64,000 nucleotides of DNA from Sphingobium sp. V4. GTDB taxonomy: Bacteria > Pseudomonadota > Alphaproteobacteria > Sphingomonadales > Sphingomonadaceae. The stretch lies in assembly GCF_029590555.1 (NCBI RefSeq), contig NZ_CP081002.1:802501-866500 (forward strand), given 5' to 3'. Made by a program: the position numbers and the translations under genes. Shown piece after piece: positions 26,377 through 35,454 of the stretch. A model generated the notes under the pieces. That model had not been told where the DNA came from. It did no database searches and saw only the letters and a program-made list of their open reading frames with translations. Each line of letters begins with the position of its first letter. The first letter of the stretch is position 1.

Positions 26377-26431
26377 ATATCTGGTAGCAAGGGATCGGCT
26401 GCTGCTGAGAGCCAGGGATGGTAGGTCATAA
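26345..26431 (+). pseudogene. Response regulator receiver domain, truncated remnant
   Basis: An ATG overlapping the kinase 3' end begins MQKRVLIAEDEYLVARDRLL, the classic first strand and acidic pair of a receiver domain. After about residue 18 the similarity stops, and the frame ends at a TAA after 28 residues. The rest of the regulator has been lost, with the breakpoint near 26395-26410. This and the kinase frameshift show that the two-component pair is no longer functional. Confidence 0.75.
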
Positions 26432-26500
26432 GTCCCGTGCGACCGTCAGAGAAGCACTTGCCCAATAGAGATCGAGCCACCATCCAGCCCACGGACAAAT

Positions 26501-26528
26501 AAAAAGGGCCGCCAATAACGACGGCCCT
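26501..26528 (-). terminator. Terminator for the minus-strand Q-rich gene
   Basis: AGGGCCG and CGGCCCT form a stem with a 10-base loop. On the minus strand it is followed by a T run (complement of AAATAAAAA). It lies 20 bases after the stop of the small Gln-rich frame, supporting that gene and its direction. Confidence 0.75.
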
Positions 26529-26547
26529 CGGTAACATGACCAGCCGT

Positions 26548-26766
26548 TCAGCGCTGCTGACCGCCGGAACGATTATCATCGCGGCGTTCCTGCTGGCTCT
26601 GGCCACCCTGTTGGCGGCGTTGGTCGTCCTGCTGATTTTGCTGGCCGGGGGTGCGTTCCTGCTGACCGCCTTGCTGCCCACCACCCTGCTGGTTCTGCTG
26701 GCCAGAATTCTGGCTCTGCCCACCTTACTGGTTACCCATCTGATTGTCTTGGCTCTGATTAGCCAT
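26548..26766 (-). pseudogene. Small Gln/Gly-rich hydrophilic protein gene with premature stop
   Basis: Starting at ATG 26766, with GAGAGGATT upstream, the frame reads MANQSQDNQMGNQ and hits TAA at codon 14 (26727-26725). The same frame then continues without stop for 58 codons of Gln/Gly/Asn/Arg-rich sequence (GGQSQNSGQQNQQGGG ... RRDDNRSGGQQR) to TGA at 26550. A single CAA-to-TAA change in this glutamine-rich gene explains the break. Ribosome site, low-complexity composition continuing across the stop and a terminator behind it argue this was one 72-codon gene. Its function is unknown. Confidence 0.65.
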
Positions 26767-26915
26767 TTGATAATCCTCTCGTGCCGAAATGGCACGCATC
26801 AAAAGCCTGCGACGTCATGCGGCTGTTCCCGGCGCGGATTTCCTACCGACCTGTGTGCCGGGCAATTGAGCGCGGAGTGGTAGTGTCCGTGGATGCGCCG
26901 CACGGGCGGAGCCTT

Positions 26916-28979
26916 TCAGGCCTCAAAAAGTCGCGTCCGTGCCCCCCCGTGCGTGGCTTCCATCCGCATCGGCGTGCCTCTGATCCACAGCCGATCCACG
27001 ATGATGCTTTTCCACCCGGAAGGCAGGATGACAGGCCGTCGGCACCAATCCGAAGGATCGGCGTCGGAAATCTCGATCCCAGGCAGACCCAGCAGCATAG
27101 TCATCAGCATCCCGCCGATATTCGCCATGAAGGGACCGGCAGGCACTTTGGAGTCTGGATGATCCTCCCGATATTCCAGGCACTGGTGAAACCGTCCCTT
27201 GTCATAGGCGGCATAGCCTTCCTCGAACAGCTTTAGCGCCAGTGCCCGGTCCCCGCGCATCGCTGCCCAGACCGGATAGAATGCGGGCAGCATCGGCGAT
27301 CCCACATAATCGGCCCAATGCGACAGAAAGAGGTCGAGCGTCGCCTTTTCCTGGTGGGACGTCGCCGGAAAGTGCATCGGGAACAGGCCGGCGAGCGGCG
27401 AGGGCGTCGCGCCCTTGGCCTCGCTGATGCGGAATTCCTCATGTGACGCGATGACGCCGTCGCTGCGGATCGGCAAATGGAGGCTGTCCGCCATATCGCG
27501 CCAGATGGCCGGAACCTCCTCGCCGATCGACAGGCCGATGCGGATGGTCCGGCGCATCAGGTCATAAGCGGTCATCAGCGTGAAGCTGTCATTGTCGGGC
27601 GGCTCGGGTACTTCGGCCGGTCCGGTCGCCCGCAAAAGCTCAAAGCCGCGCGTCGTCTTCGTCAGGCGGGATGCCAGCCAATCCGCCACGCCCGACAATA
27701 TGGGCCAGCCCGTCTCGCGCAGGTAGCGCAAATCACGCACCGCCTCGGCATGGAGCGCAAAGGCGCGCGCGACATGCAGCGACACATGGGCCGCATGCGC
27801 CGCGCCCGATCCGGGGCCGGGCGTTGCTTCCTCGCCCGAACGCGGCGCCGCCTCCCACGGGAAACGCAACCCGTCTTTGTTGTCGAGCATTGCATACATG
27901 CGCGCGGCATCGACATGCCGTGCGCGAAAGCCGAGCAGGCTGCGTGCCGCCTCAGGCTGGACCAGCAACAGGGGCGGAACGCAGAAGGCGTCGATGTCCC
28001 ACATCACATGCCCGAAATAATAATTGTAATTGGACCAGCTCGCGAGCCCGAACATCGACGTCGCGGCGGGCGACGACCTGTGCGCGGAGCTGTTCAGATA
28101 GAAGAAACCGGCGTCGACCAGACGTTGATGATCCGCCCTCGCACCATCGACGACTATCCGGCCCTGCCACAACTCCCGCCAGCTTTCCCGGTTGAGCTCG
28201 CGCAATCGGTCGAAGCCCAGCTCTGTACCCTTCGCCAGCCGCCGGACGGCCTCGTCCATGGGGCGATGATGGACAAGGGAAGGAACGAGGGCGGCGATCT
28301 GCTCCAGCCGCACCGTTTTTCCGCGCCTCAATTCGACCGAATATTCGGCTGTCAGCGATCCCGAGCCGTGCTTCTCCAGAAAGCAGGGCTGGTCCTTGGC
28401 TTCCGGGCACTCACTATGAAAAGCGATGCCGCAGCAACTGAACGCGCCCTCCGGCACCCAGAGCATCGCGCCTTCACCCGACGCCGCTTGTTTCCCCACC
28501 TTCCGCTCGTCCGCCCTTCCACGCGCGCCCGCTATCGCAATCCCCGCCCGCAGCCGGACCGTGCAAGCAGTATCGGCTGTCAGTTCGATGCGTTGCAACA
28601 CCATCGAAGGATCACTGCGGCTGGCAAAGGTTAGCACCTCGACGCGGAGCACAACTTCGCCCACATGAAACACAAATCCGCTGACAAGCTCCCCGGCTGC
28701 GAAATCATATCGCTGTGTCACATCGCCGATCAGCCATGGCTGCTCGGTCAGCCAAGTCTCCCCGATACCCATGTCGGCGGCCAGCGGATAGGGAACCGGG
28801 ACGGCAGCTTCGACCGGCTCCTCGACATGCAGGCCCACGACGCCGTTGACGATGACGGAACCGGGCAACATCGGAATCTCGCGAACGCGAAGACCCACAA
28901 GGCCGTTCGCGACATAGGCAGGAAGGTCGTCGCCGCGAAAGCCGTTAACCGGATCTGGACTGAGCGGCTCCCATCCCAC
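26916..28979 (-). CDS. Glycoside hydrolase family 65 protein
   Basis: A 687-residue cytosolic protein of the GH65 fold: an N-terminal beta-sandwich (about residues 1-260), then an (alpha/alpha)6 barrel with NYYFGHVMWDIDAFCVPPLL, the family WD motif, and RFPWEAAPRSGEE. GH65 members are phosphorylases or hydrolases acting on trehalose, maltose, kojibiose or glucosyl-galactosyl units. It is shorter than typical phosphorylases (about 750-800) and closer to the hydrolase-like group, so the substrate is unsettled. It is the last gene of the five-gene minus-strand unit beginning at 31781. Trehalose metabolism would fit a stress operon. Confidence 0.82.
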   Translation of the reverse strand: MGWEPLSPDPVNGFRGDDLPAYVANGLVGLRVREIPMLPGSVIVNGVVGLHVEEPVEAAVPVPYPLAADMGIGETWLTEQPWLIGDVTQRYDFAAGELVSGFVFHVGEVVLRVEVLTFASRSDPSMVLQRIELTADTACTVRLRAGIAIAGARGRADERKVGKQAASGEGAMLWVPEGAFSCCGIAFHSECPEAKDQPCFLEKHGSGSLTAEYSVELRRGKTVRLEQIAALVPSLVHHRPMDEAVRRLAKGTELGFDRLRELNRESWRELWQGRIVVDGARADHQRLVDAGFFYLNSSAHRSSPAATSMFGLASWSNYNYYFGHVMWDIDAFCVPPLLLVQPEAARSLLGFRARHVDAARMYAMLDNKDGLRFPWEAAPRSGEEATPGPGSGAAHAAHVSLHVARAFALHAEAVRDLRYLRETGWPILSGVADWLASRLTKTTRGFELLRATGPAEVPEPPDNDSFTLMTAYDLMRRTIRIGLSIGEEVPAIWRDMADSLHLPIRSDGVIASHEEFRISEAKGATPSPLAGLFPMHFPATSHQEKATLDLFLSHWADYVGSPMLPAFYPVWAAMRGDRALALKLFEEGYAAYDKGRFHQCLEYREDHPDSKVPAGPFMANIGGMLMTMLLGLPGIEISDADPSDWCRRPVILPSGWKSIIVDRLWIRGTPMRMEATHGGARTRLFEA

Positions 28980-28999
28980 GGCTCGCCTCGCTATAGTAT

Positions 29000-29209
29000 T
29001 TACGGGCGGGAATCCCGCCGATCCTTTTCCGGATAATCCTCCGGCGTCACCGTCCCGACATTGGGCCGATTCTCGACCTCCTCCTGCCGCTGGCCACCGC
29101 CCGTCCGCGGGTCTTCCTTTTCCCGTCCCGGCAGCGTGTCACCCATCGGACCGCGCGGTGTTTCGGCATTTTCCGGCTTATGCTGTCCTTCGCGTTCACT
29201 CATCGTCAT
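29000..29209 (-). CDS. Small hydrophilic stress-type protein, unknown function
   Basis: A 69-residue, highly charged protein rich in Glu, Arg, Pro and Gly ([20 protein letters not shown]...), predicted to be disordered. It overlaps the SDR stop by 14 bases and ends 20 bases before the GH65 start, so it is translated within the operon. It resembles in composition the 99-residue protein at 32526-32825 in the divergent unit. No family was recognised. An in-frame ATG at 29203 is an alternative start. Confidence 0.6.
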   Translation of the reverse strand: MTMSEREGQHKPENAETPRGPMGDTLPGREKEDPRTGGGQRQEEVENRPNVGTVTPEDYPEKDRRDSRP

Positions 29210-29993
29210 GTTCCTCTGCTGTGCCGGGCTCTGCCATCTTGCGATGCTGTTCAGCCAGGATGGAGGCAGGCGTGACGTGCGCGGCGGCGGCCTGAAGCTT
29301 GTTCTTCCAGCCCGACACGATGTGCGCCTTTCCCGCCATCAGCGCGTCCCAACCGTCCTTGGCGACCTTGGCGGGATCATCCTTTTCGTCAGATCCGACC
29401 TTGGTATCCAGCATGTCCGCCCGGTCGAAAAATTCGGTTTCGGTCGCGCCCGGCATCAGCGTTGTGATCGTAACGCCCTTGGCCTCCTCGATCTCATTGC
29501 GTAGCGCATCGGCAAAGCTGTCGATAAACGCCTTGGTCCCGTTATACACTGCCTGGAAGGAGCCGGGCATGAACCCGGCGATCGATCCAGTGATCAGCAC
29601 CTTACCCTCGTCACGGGCGACCATGGGCTGCACGACTTTTTGCAGCAGGTAGAGGGTGCCAGTAATGTTGGTGTCGATCACGCGCCGCCAGTCAGCGACC
29701 TCCTGCTCCAGAAAGCCATGGCCCAGACCGCGTCCGGCATTGGCGCAGAGCAAATTCACCGTGCGTCCCTTCGCCGCCTCGATCAGTTTCTCGACGCCCT
29801 CTATGGTCGCAAGGTCGGCCTGCACCGCTTCCACCTCCACGCCGTGACGGCGAAAGTCGGTGGCGGACGCCTCGATCAGCGGTTCGTCCGCCACGACCAG
29901 CAAGTCATAGCCATTTTGCGCGGCAAGATGGGCCAGCTCGAACCCGATCCCTGTCGAGGCGCCGGTGATGATGGCGAATTTACTGGCTGCCAT
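29196..29993 (-). CDS. Short-chain dehydrogenase/reductase
   Basis: A 265-residue classical SDR. The nucleotide motif [12 protein letters not shown] is at the N-terminus, [10 protein letters not shown] follows near residue 95, and the catalytic Ser plus YxxxK pair are seen in [22 protein letters not shown]. The active-site Tyr and Lys are thus intact. Its start overlaps the dehydrogenase stop by 14 bases. The cofactor and substrate are not evident; in this stress operon a role in detoxifying carbonyl compounds is reasonable. Confidence 0.88.
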   Translation of the reverse strand: MAASKFAIITGASTGIGFELAHLAAQNGYDLLVVADEPLIEASATDFRRHGVEVEAVQADLATIEGVEKLIEAAKGRTVNLLCANAGRGLGHGFLEQEVADWRRVIDTNITGTLYLLQKVVQPMVARDEGKVLITGSIAGFMPGSFQAVYNGTKAFIDSFADALRNEIEEAKGVTITTLMPGATETEFFDRADMLDTKVGSDEKDDPAKVAKDGWDALMAGKAHIVSGWKNKLQAAAAHVTPASILAEQHRKMAEPGTAEEHDDE

Positions 29994-31194
29994 GGCGGCT
30001 CTCCTCCTTCGTACTGACGGCCATGCCGGGTTTCAGCACGACCTTGGTCACTTCATTCTGATGATCGTGGAACATGCGATAGCCCTCGGCCGCTTCCTCC
30101 AGCGGCAGGCGATGGCTGATGAGGAAAGTCGTATCGATCTTGTCTTCCATGATCGCATTGAGCAGGCCGGGCATATAATGCTGAACATGGGTCTGGCCGG
30201 TCTTCAATGTCAGCCCCTTCTCCATGAAGGCGCCCAGCGGAAACTTGTCGACGAAGCCGCCATAGACGGCGGGCATGGACACGCGCCCACCCTTGCGGCA
30301 GGCCAGGATAGCCTGACGGATGGAGTGGGTTCGGTCGGTGCCAAGGAAGGTCGACACCTTGATCTGGTCCCAGACATTATCGGCGAAAAAGCCGTGCGCC
30401 TCCAGCCCGACCGCGTCGATGCAGGCATCCGGCCCGATGCCGCCGGTCATCTCCATCAGCGCCTCATAGGTTTTCGTCTGCTCATAATTGATCGTCTCTG
30501 CGCCAAAACGCGCCGCGAGTTCCAGTCGCCGAGGGAAATGGTCGATGGCTATGACCCGCTCCGCTCCCATCAGGAAGGCGGACTGCACCGCGAACAGCCC
30601 GACCGGCCCGCAGCCCCAGACCGCGACGGTATCCCCAGGCTCGATCTCGGCATTCTCGGCAGCCATCCATCCCGTAGGAAGGATATCGGAAAGGAAGAGC
30701 ACCTTGTCGTCTTCCACCCCATTGGGAATGACGATCGGCCCGACGTCGGAAAAGGGAACCCGGACATATTCCGCCTGCCCACCCGCATAACCGCCGGTCA
30801 TGTGGCTGTAGCCGAACAGGCCCGACATCGGCTGGCCGTAGATGGTCTGGGCGATATCCTGATTGTCGGCGGGCAGGCCGTTGTCGCAGGCGGAATATTG
30901 ATGCTTGCCGCAATGATAGCAGCTGCCGCAGGCGATGGTGAAAGGCACAACCACCCGCTGCCCCTTTTTCAGTGTCGATCTCGGGCCGGTCTCGATCACC
31001 TCGCCCATGAATTCATGGCCCAATATATCGCCAGCCTTCATTGTCGGAATATAGCCGTCATAAAGGTGAAGGTCGGACCCGCAGATCGCCGTGGAGGTAA
31101 TGCGGATGATCGCATCGCGGGGATTGATGATCTCCGGGTCGGGCACCGTGTCGACGCGAACGTCATGCTTGCCATGCCAGGTCAGCGCCCGCAT
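29980..31194 (-). CDS. Zinc-dependent alcohol dehydrogenase (formaldehyde dehydrogenase-like MDR)
   Basis: A 404-residue medium-chain dehydrogenase. Catalytic zinc ligands are in [13 protein letters not shown] and LGHEFMGEV, the structural zinc cysteines in [15 protein letters not shown], and the Rossmann motif is [14 protein letters not shown]. Length and sequence resemble the glutathione-independent formaldehyde dehydrogenase-like group. The start overlaps the SRPBCC stop by one base, so translation is coupled. It belongs to the stress operon reading from 31781 to 26916. Confidence 0.88.
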   Translation of the reverse strand: MRALTWHGKHDVRVDTVPDPEIINPRDAIIRITSTAICGSDLHLYDGYIPTMKAGDILGHEFMGEVIETGPRSTLKKGQRVVVPFTIACGSCYHCGKHQYSACDNGLPADNQDIAQTIYGQPMSGLFGYSHMTGGYAGGQAEYVRVPFSDVGPIVIPNGVEDDKVLFLSDILPTGWMAAENAEIEPGDTVAVWGCGPVGLFAVQSAFLMGAERVIAIDHFPRRLELAARFGAETINYEQTKTYEALMEMTGGIGPDACIDAVGLEAHGFFADNVWDQIKVSTFLGTDRTHSIRQAILACRKGGRVSMPAVYGGFVDKFPLGAFMEKGLTLKTGQTHVQHYMPGLLNAIMEDKIDTTFLISHRLPLEEAAEGYRMFHDHQNEVTKVVLKPGMAVSTKEESRHGSQ

Positions 31195-31781
31195 CAGACT
31201 TCCTCCTCATGTTGCGGGCGAGTCCATGCCGACGTCGCGATTTCGCCCGTTTCCATCAACTGCTTGAAGCGCCGCAAATCACGTCGCGCCTGGATTGCCG
31301 GTTCTCGCTGAAACATTTTGGCAATTGCCTTGCCGATGATCCCGGCCGGCGGATCATAGAGGATCGTAGCCGTCACCCATGTTCCACGCCCGCCCGGTGC
31401 GTCGCGGAAGTCGATCCGGCCGCTATTGGGAACGTCGGCGCCATCCTCCGAAGCCCAGGCAATCGTCTCATCGGGCCTGTCCTCGGTGATGGCAGAAATC
31501 CATTCAACCGTCTTTCCCGCAGGTGCCTTGACCATCCAGTGGGTGCGCCCCTCTGCCACCGGCACCACTGACACCACATTTTCCATGAACCGAGGCAAAT
31601 TGGAGAAATCGCGCCAGAAGGCATATAGCTCCGCCCTAGGGCGATTGATGGTCACCGTTTTGCCGACCAGCGTATCTCCTTGGGGTTCGATCAGTTGGTC
31701 GCCCACCTGTTCGCTGTGATCTTCCTTGCGCGTAGCAAGGGGCGCGTCGTCGCTCGGGAGCGACGCCTTGTTGTCGGCCAT
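31194..31781 (-). CDS. SRPBCC family protein (polyketide cyclase/dehydrase type)
   Basis: A 195-residue protein with a START/SRPBCC ligand-binding fold. Characteristic segments are [27 protein letters not shown], then [19 protein letters not shown] and [20 protein letters not shown]. The family binds hydrophobic ligands; many stress-linked bacterial members have no assigned ligand. It is the first gene of the minus-strand unit and has a GGAGG site and an EcfG-like promoter about 35-50 bases upstream. An N-terminal hydrophilic extension of about 30 residues precedes the domain. Confidence 0.82.
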   Translation of the reverse strand: MADNKASLPSDDAPLATRKEDHSEQVGDQLIEPQGDTLVGKTVTINRPRAELYAFWRDFSNLPRFMENVVSVVPVAEGRTHWMVKAPAGKTVEWISAITEDRPDETIAWASEDGADVPNSGRIDFRDAPGGRGTWVTATILYDPPAGIIGKAIAKMFQREPAIQARRDLRRFKQLMETGEIATSAWTRPQHEEEV

Positions 31782-31810
31782 GTTGAGCCTCCTGAAGTGA
31801 TCAACACCCC

Positions 31811-31835
31811 AACCAGCGGCCGGCGACCTCGTTCC
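31811..31835 (-). promoter_or_regulatory. EcfG-type general stress promoter (leftward)
   Basis: On the minus strand GGAAC (31835-31831), 16 bases and GGTT (31814-31811) match the sigma-EcfG consensus GGAAC-N16/17-(C/G)GTT. It lies 30 bases before the SRPBCC start and would drive the five-gene operon down to the GH65 gene. Confidence 0.7.
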
Positions 31836-31901
31836 CTCTGTTCACGAAAGACTGAACACGGCCGCCTGATAGCAGAGATAAGAGATCCTGCGACGGGCTG
31901 C

Positions 31902-31926
31902 GGAACATGCGGGAATAGCCATCGTT
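31902..31926 (+). promoter_or_regulatory. EcfG-type general stress promoter (rightward)
   Basis: GGAAC (31902-31906), a 16-base spacer and CGTT (31923-31926) give an exact match to the alphaproteobacterial EcfG consensus. It is 30 bases before the hemerythrin-like gene and divergent from the similar promoter at 31811-31835. Confidence 0.8.
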
Positions 31927-31956
31927 GATCGACCATCAGTCAAAGGGAGAAAGCCC

Positions 31957-32508
31957 ATGGCGCTTCACGCCCATCACCCCTCACGATCCCAAAGCCTGCT
32001 GCTCGGCGCGGGCCTTGCCGTCCTCGGTTTCGCCGGGCGAAAGTTGATGGTCCAGGCACCGACCATGCTGGCAGGCGACTGGGATAAGGCGCTTGCTGCC
32101 GAGCATAAGGCAGCTCTTGCCCTGTTCGACGGCCTTGCCGCGACTGACGATGCAGCCAGCGGCAGGCGCCGGATGATGCTGATGCAACTCAAACATGCTC
32201 TGGGCAAACACGCGCTGGAGGAAGAAAACGCGATTTACCCCGCGATGCGCGAACATGGCATGAAGGCGGAGGCTGACGCACTCAACAGCGAGCATGGCTA
32301 TGTGAAGCAATATCTCTACGAACTGTCGGACCTGCTGGACGATAATCCGGCCTTCCAGCAGAAGCTGGCGACGTTCCGCGCCGACATCGAACAGCATATG
32401 AAGCAGGAGGAGCAGGAACTGTTCCCTCGCCTGCGTCAGGCGCTCGACGACAGCGCAACCGGACGCCTCACGCGGCGAATGAACCAGGAAGGGCTGAAAC
32501 TCGCCTAA
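31957..32508 (+). CDS. Hemerythrin-like domain protein
   Basis: A 183-residue protein with four helices carrying the HHE pattern: AAEHKAALALFDGL, GKHALEEENAIYPAM, NSEHGYVKQYLYEL and IEQHMKQEEQELFPRL. These His and Glu residues would bind a di-iron centre used for O2, NO or redox sensing. A hydrophobic stretch at residues 12-25 could be a membrane anchor. It heads a short unit under an EcfG-like promoter. A truncated paralogue-like frame lies at 36445-36576. Confidence 0.85.
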   Translation: MALHAHHPSRSQSLLLGAGLAVLGFAGRKLMVQAPTMLAGDWDKALAAEHKAALALFDGLAATDDAASGRRRMMLMQLKHALGKHALEEENAIYPAMREHGMKAEADALNSEHGYVKQYLYELSDLLDDNPAFQQKLATFRADIEQHMKQEEQELFPRLRQALDDSATGRLTRRMNQEGLKLA

Positions 32509-32525
32509 AAGACAGGAAATGACCT

Positions 32526-32825
32526 ATGTCTACTCCAGACCCTGACCAGCGCACCGTCCCTACGGAGCAGACTCGCGATCCAAACATCTCCACTGAAAAT
32601 CAGCCCAAGGGCTCGGCCCGGCGGCCCAGCGACACGCTCGACCGGCCGGAGACAGACAGCGGCTCGGGCGGCGGCAATCTCGCGCGCGACATCGGATCAC
32701 GCGACGAAGAGAGGACAGCCAGAGGGGGCGACCCCCGAGCCGACGCGGGTAATCAACAGGATAAAGTACAGCCCGACACTGGCACGCAGTCCGACAATGA
32801 GGGCGCGCAGACATCGAAGGATTAG
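32526..32825 (+). CDS. Hydrophilic, probably disordered protein of unknown function
   Basis: A 99-residue protein rich in Asp, Arg, Gly, Gln and Thr with almost no hydrophobic residues (for example STPDPDQRTVPTEQTRDPN). It begins 17 bases after the hemerythrin gene, with AGGAAATGACCT as ribosome site, and is likely co-transcribed from the EcfG promoter. The composition recalls desiccation-protective or stress-induced hydrophilins; this is an inference from composition only. Confidence 0.6.
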   Translation: MSTPDPDQRTVPTEQTRDPNISTENQPKGSARRPSDTLDRPETDSGSGGGNLARDIGSRDEERTARGGDPRADAGNQQDKVQPDTGTQSDNEGAQTSKD

Positions 32826-32864
32826 AGTGACCGCCTCCCAACCGTTCTATATCCCGCTATCCGG

Positions 32865-34925
32865 TTAGTCCGGAGCCGGTCCCAGCGCCGAGGCCAGTTC
32901 ATTGCGCCAAATGTCCGCCGTGCCATCCGAAGGCGCCCGCCAGTCGCCCCGCGGCGAGAGAGCGCCGCCCGAAGAGATTTTCGGTCCGTTGGGCAGCGCG
33001 GACCGCTTGAATTGGCTGATGGCGAAAAATCGATAGAGGAAATTGTCCAGCCAGCGGCGGATGGTGGGCAGGTCATATGCTACCTTGCCACTATGAGGAT
33101 AGCCCGCCGGCCAGACCCCTTGCTCAACATCGCGCCAAGCGTGCCAGGCCAGAAAGGCGACCTTCGAAGGCGGCAATCCCTGCCGTACGATATGATGCAG
33201 GAAAAAATCGTTCAGCGCGTAAGGGCCGACCCGCGCCTCCGTGCTCTGCATAGCGCCGCTGGCATCGGCCGGGACGAGCTCCGGGGAAATTTCGGTGTTC
33301 AATATCGCATCCAGAATGTCGTCGGTCGCCTCGTCGAACTGACTCGTGGTGATGCACCAGCGGATCAGGAACTGTATGAGAGTCTTGGGCACCCCGCTGT
33401 TCACGGCATAGTGGCTCATCTGGTCACCCACGCCATAGGTACACCAGCCCAGCGCCAGTTCGCTGAGATCACCAGTGCCAACGACAAAACCTCCATGCCG
33501 GTTGGCGAGCCGGAACAGATAATCGGTACGCAAGCCCGCCTGCACATTTTCGAATGTCACATCATAAACCGGCTCGCCCCGCGCGAAGGGATGATCCATG
33601 TCCGCCAACATCTGCCGCGCCGCGGGCCGGATGTCGATTTCTTCACCCGCTACCCCCAGCGCATTCATCAGCGCCCAGGCGTTACCCTTGGTCTGCTCAC
33701 CAGTTGCGAAGCCCGGCATTGTATAGCCAAGGATCGTCGAGCGCGGCAGACCGAGCCGATCGCATGCCTTGGCCGCCACGATCAGCGCATGCGTGGAATC
33801 GAGGCCGCCGGACACGCCGATCACGAAATGCTTGCCCGCCGTCGAGCGGAAGCGGGTGACGAGCGCCTCCACCTGGATATTGAACGCCTCGTAGCAATCG
33901 GCATCCAGTTCGGTCAGATCGGCCGGAACGAAGGGAAAGCGCCGCCCCCCCCGCCGCAGGCCAATATCGTCGCTTTGCGGATCAAAGGAAAAGCGGAGCT
34001 TGCGAAAGCGCGTCTCCGGATGCCCGGCCGCTTCCACGCTGTCGTTGAATGTGCCGTTGCGCATTCTCTCCAGCCGCAATCGCTGAAGATCGACATCGGC
34101 ATAAAGCAGTTCCGGCTCATCGCCGAAGCGGCTCGACTCTCCCAGCAACTCACCCAGTTCATGCACCATCGCCTGCCCGTCCCAGGCAAGGTCGGTCGTG
34201 CTTTCCCCTGCACCCGCCGCGGAATAGGCATAGGCGGCAATACACCGCGCCGATTGGGAAGCGGAAAGCAAATGCCGGTCGCGCGCCTTGCCGATGGTGA
34301 TGTTGGATGCCGACAGGTTGCATAGCAGCAGCGCCCCGGCCATCGCACCCGAGGTCGATGGCGGCAGCGGCGCCCAAAAATCTTCGCAGATCTCAACATG
34401 GAATATGAAGTCGGGCCACCCATCGGCAGCAAAGAGCAGGTCGGTCCCGAAAGGCGCGCTATACCCCGCGACCTCTATCTCAAGTCCCGCCAGACCGGCG
34501 CCCGGCGCGAACCAGCGTTTCTCATAATATTCCCGATAATTGGGCAGGTAGCTTTTCGGCACGACGCCGATCAGCGCGCCCTTTGCAATGACGAGGGCGC
34601 AATTATAAACCCGCCCTGCGCGGCGCAGCGGCGCACCCACCAGCATCACCGGCAGATTTGCGCTCGCCTCAATCAATCTCCCGACTTCCGCTTCGACCCT
34701 GTCCAGCAGGGCGTCCTGAAGGTGAAGATCATCGATCGCATAGGACGACAAGCAAAGTTCGGGAAAGAGAACCAGATCCGCGCCCTCTGCCGCCGCTTGC
34801 AGCGCCAGTTCCCTCACCGCCTCAGCATTGGCGCCCACGTGCCCAACCGTACCTCGCGGCGTGGCGGCAGCGACCCGGACAAGACCGTGGCGATGAATGG
34901 ACATGAAGGTTTCAGGAATGCTCAA
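32865..34925 (-). CDS. nadE: Glutamine-dependent NAD+ synthetase
   Basis: A 686-residue two-domain enzyme converting nicotinate adenine dinucleotide to NAD+ with ATP and glutamine. The N-terminal nitrilase-type glutaminase (residues about 10-290) has the Glu in DLVLFPELCLSSYA, and the Cys in HVEICEDFWAPL. The C-terminal synthetase has the ATP pyrophosphatase loop VIGVSGGLDSTHAL and later GTGDLSELALGWCTYG. The ammonia-channel fusion is the standard long NadE form. ATG 34904 (MSIHRHGLVRVA) is an alternative start. The 5' end overlaps the pncC stop by 14 bases. Confidence 0.92.
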   Translation of the reverse strand: MSIPETFMSIHRHGLVRVAAATPRGTVGHVGANAEAVRELALQAAAEGADLVLFPELCLSSYAIDDLHLQDALLDRVEAEVGRLIEASANLPVMLVGAPLRRAGRVYNCALVIAKGALIGVVPKSYLPNYREYYEKRWFAPGAGLAGLEIEVAGYSAPFGTDLLFAADGWPDFIFHVEICEDFWAPLPPSTSGAMAGALLLCNLSASNITIGKARDRHLLSASQSARCIAAYAYSAAGAGESTTDLAWDGQAMVHELGELLGESSRFGDEPELLYADVDLQRLRLERMRNGTFNDSVEAAGHPETRFRKLRFSFDPQSDDIGLRRGGRRFPFVPADLTELDADCYEAFNIQVEALVTRFRSTAGKHFVIGVSGGLDSTHALIVAAKACDRLGLPRSTILGYTMPGFATGEQTKGNAWALMNALGVAGEEIDIRPAARQMLADMDHPFARGEPVYDVTFENVQAGLRTDYLFRLANRHGGFVVGTGDLSELALGWCTYGVGDQMSHYAVNSGVPKTLIQFLIRWCITTSQFDEATDDILDAILNTEISPELVPADASGAMQSTEARVGPYALNDFFLHHIVRQGLPPSKVAFLAWHAWRDVEQGVWPAGYPHSGKVAYDLPTIRRWLDNFLYRFFAISQFKRSALPNGPKISSGGALSPRGDWRAPSDGTADIWRNELASALGPAPD

Positions 34926-35454
34926 TGGCTTCCCCCATCATCTCCAGCGCGACCCGAAGCGATTTGATCCGCACTGGGCCGCGTCCAATGTCTCCAAAAT
35001 GTTCGACACGGTGGACAGTCGCGCCATTGTGCCGGGCGGCAGCGAAATGGACGAGGCCGGCCTCATCTCCGTCCGCCCCCGCACCGGCAAAACCAGTAAT
35101 GGCAAGCGCAATGTCGGCATGAGATTGCCCGATAGCCCCCTCCGCCATGGCAATAGCGACCTCACGGCTCACCGCTCCACAGGCGTCGATCTGTTCCCGC
35201 CGAATGCCCAGCAACTCGCACTTCGCCTCTTCGCTGTACACGGCAAAGCCGCGCTCGAACGCATGGCTCGCCCCCTCCACATCGGTCAGCAATGAAGCGA
35301 GCAAACCGCCCGTGCAACTTTCCGCCGTTGCAAGCCTCAGTTCCGCTTCACATGCCGCCTTCAGCACAGCGGCGGCGGCTTCCTCCACATCGTCGGGCAA
35401 TATAGGGGACAGCGTTTCGGCCGACCCCGTTTGTCGATTCTGTGGCTCGCCCAT
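34912..35454 (-). CDS. pncC: CinA C-terminal family nicotinamide-nucleotide amidohydrolase
   Basis: A 180-residue PncC-type deamidase that would convert nicotinamide mononucleotide to nicotinate mononucleotide in pyridine-nucleotide salvage. The family core is visible: RLATAESCTGGLLASLLTDV, then FAVYSEEAKCELLGI and AITGFAGAGADGDEAGLVHF. The ATG at 35454 is chosen over in-frame starts upstream (35490, 35538) because AAGG precedes it and it gives normal length. It is coupled to nadE by overlap, so consecutive salvage and synthesis steps are co-expressed. Confidence 0.85.
   Translation of the reverse strand: MGEPQNRQTGSAETLSPILPDDVEEAAAAVLKAACEAELRLATAESCTGGLLASLLTDVEGASHAFERGFAVYSEEAKCELLGIRREQIDACGAVSREVAIAMAEGAIGQSHADIALAITGFAGAGADGDEAGLVHFAAARHNGATVHRVEHFGDIGRGPVRIKSLRVALEMMGEAIEHS

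Noticed and set aside
26536..26883. Plus-strand Leu-rich frame that looks like a membrane protein
   Set aside because: It is the antisense of the Gln-rich minus-strand gene (CAG/CAA read backwards gives Leu codons); the terminator and ribosome site support the minus strand.
27477..28634. Plus-strand frame inside the GH65 gene
   Set aside because: Antisense composition, with no motif; the GH65 frame on the minus strand is coherent over 687 codons.
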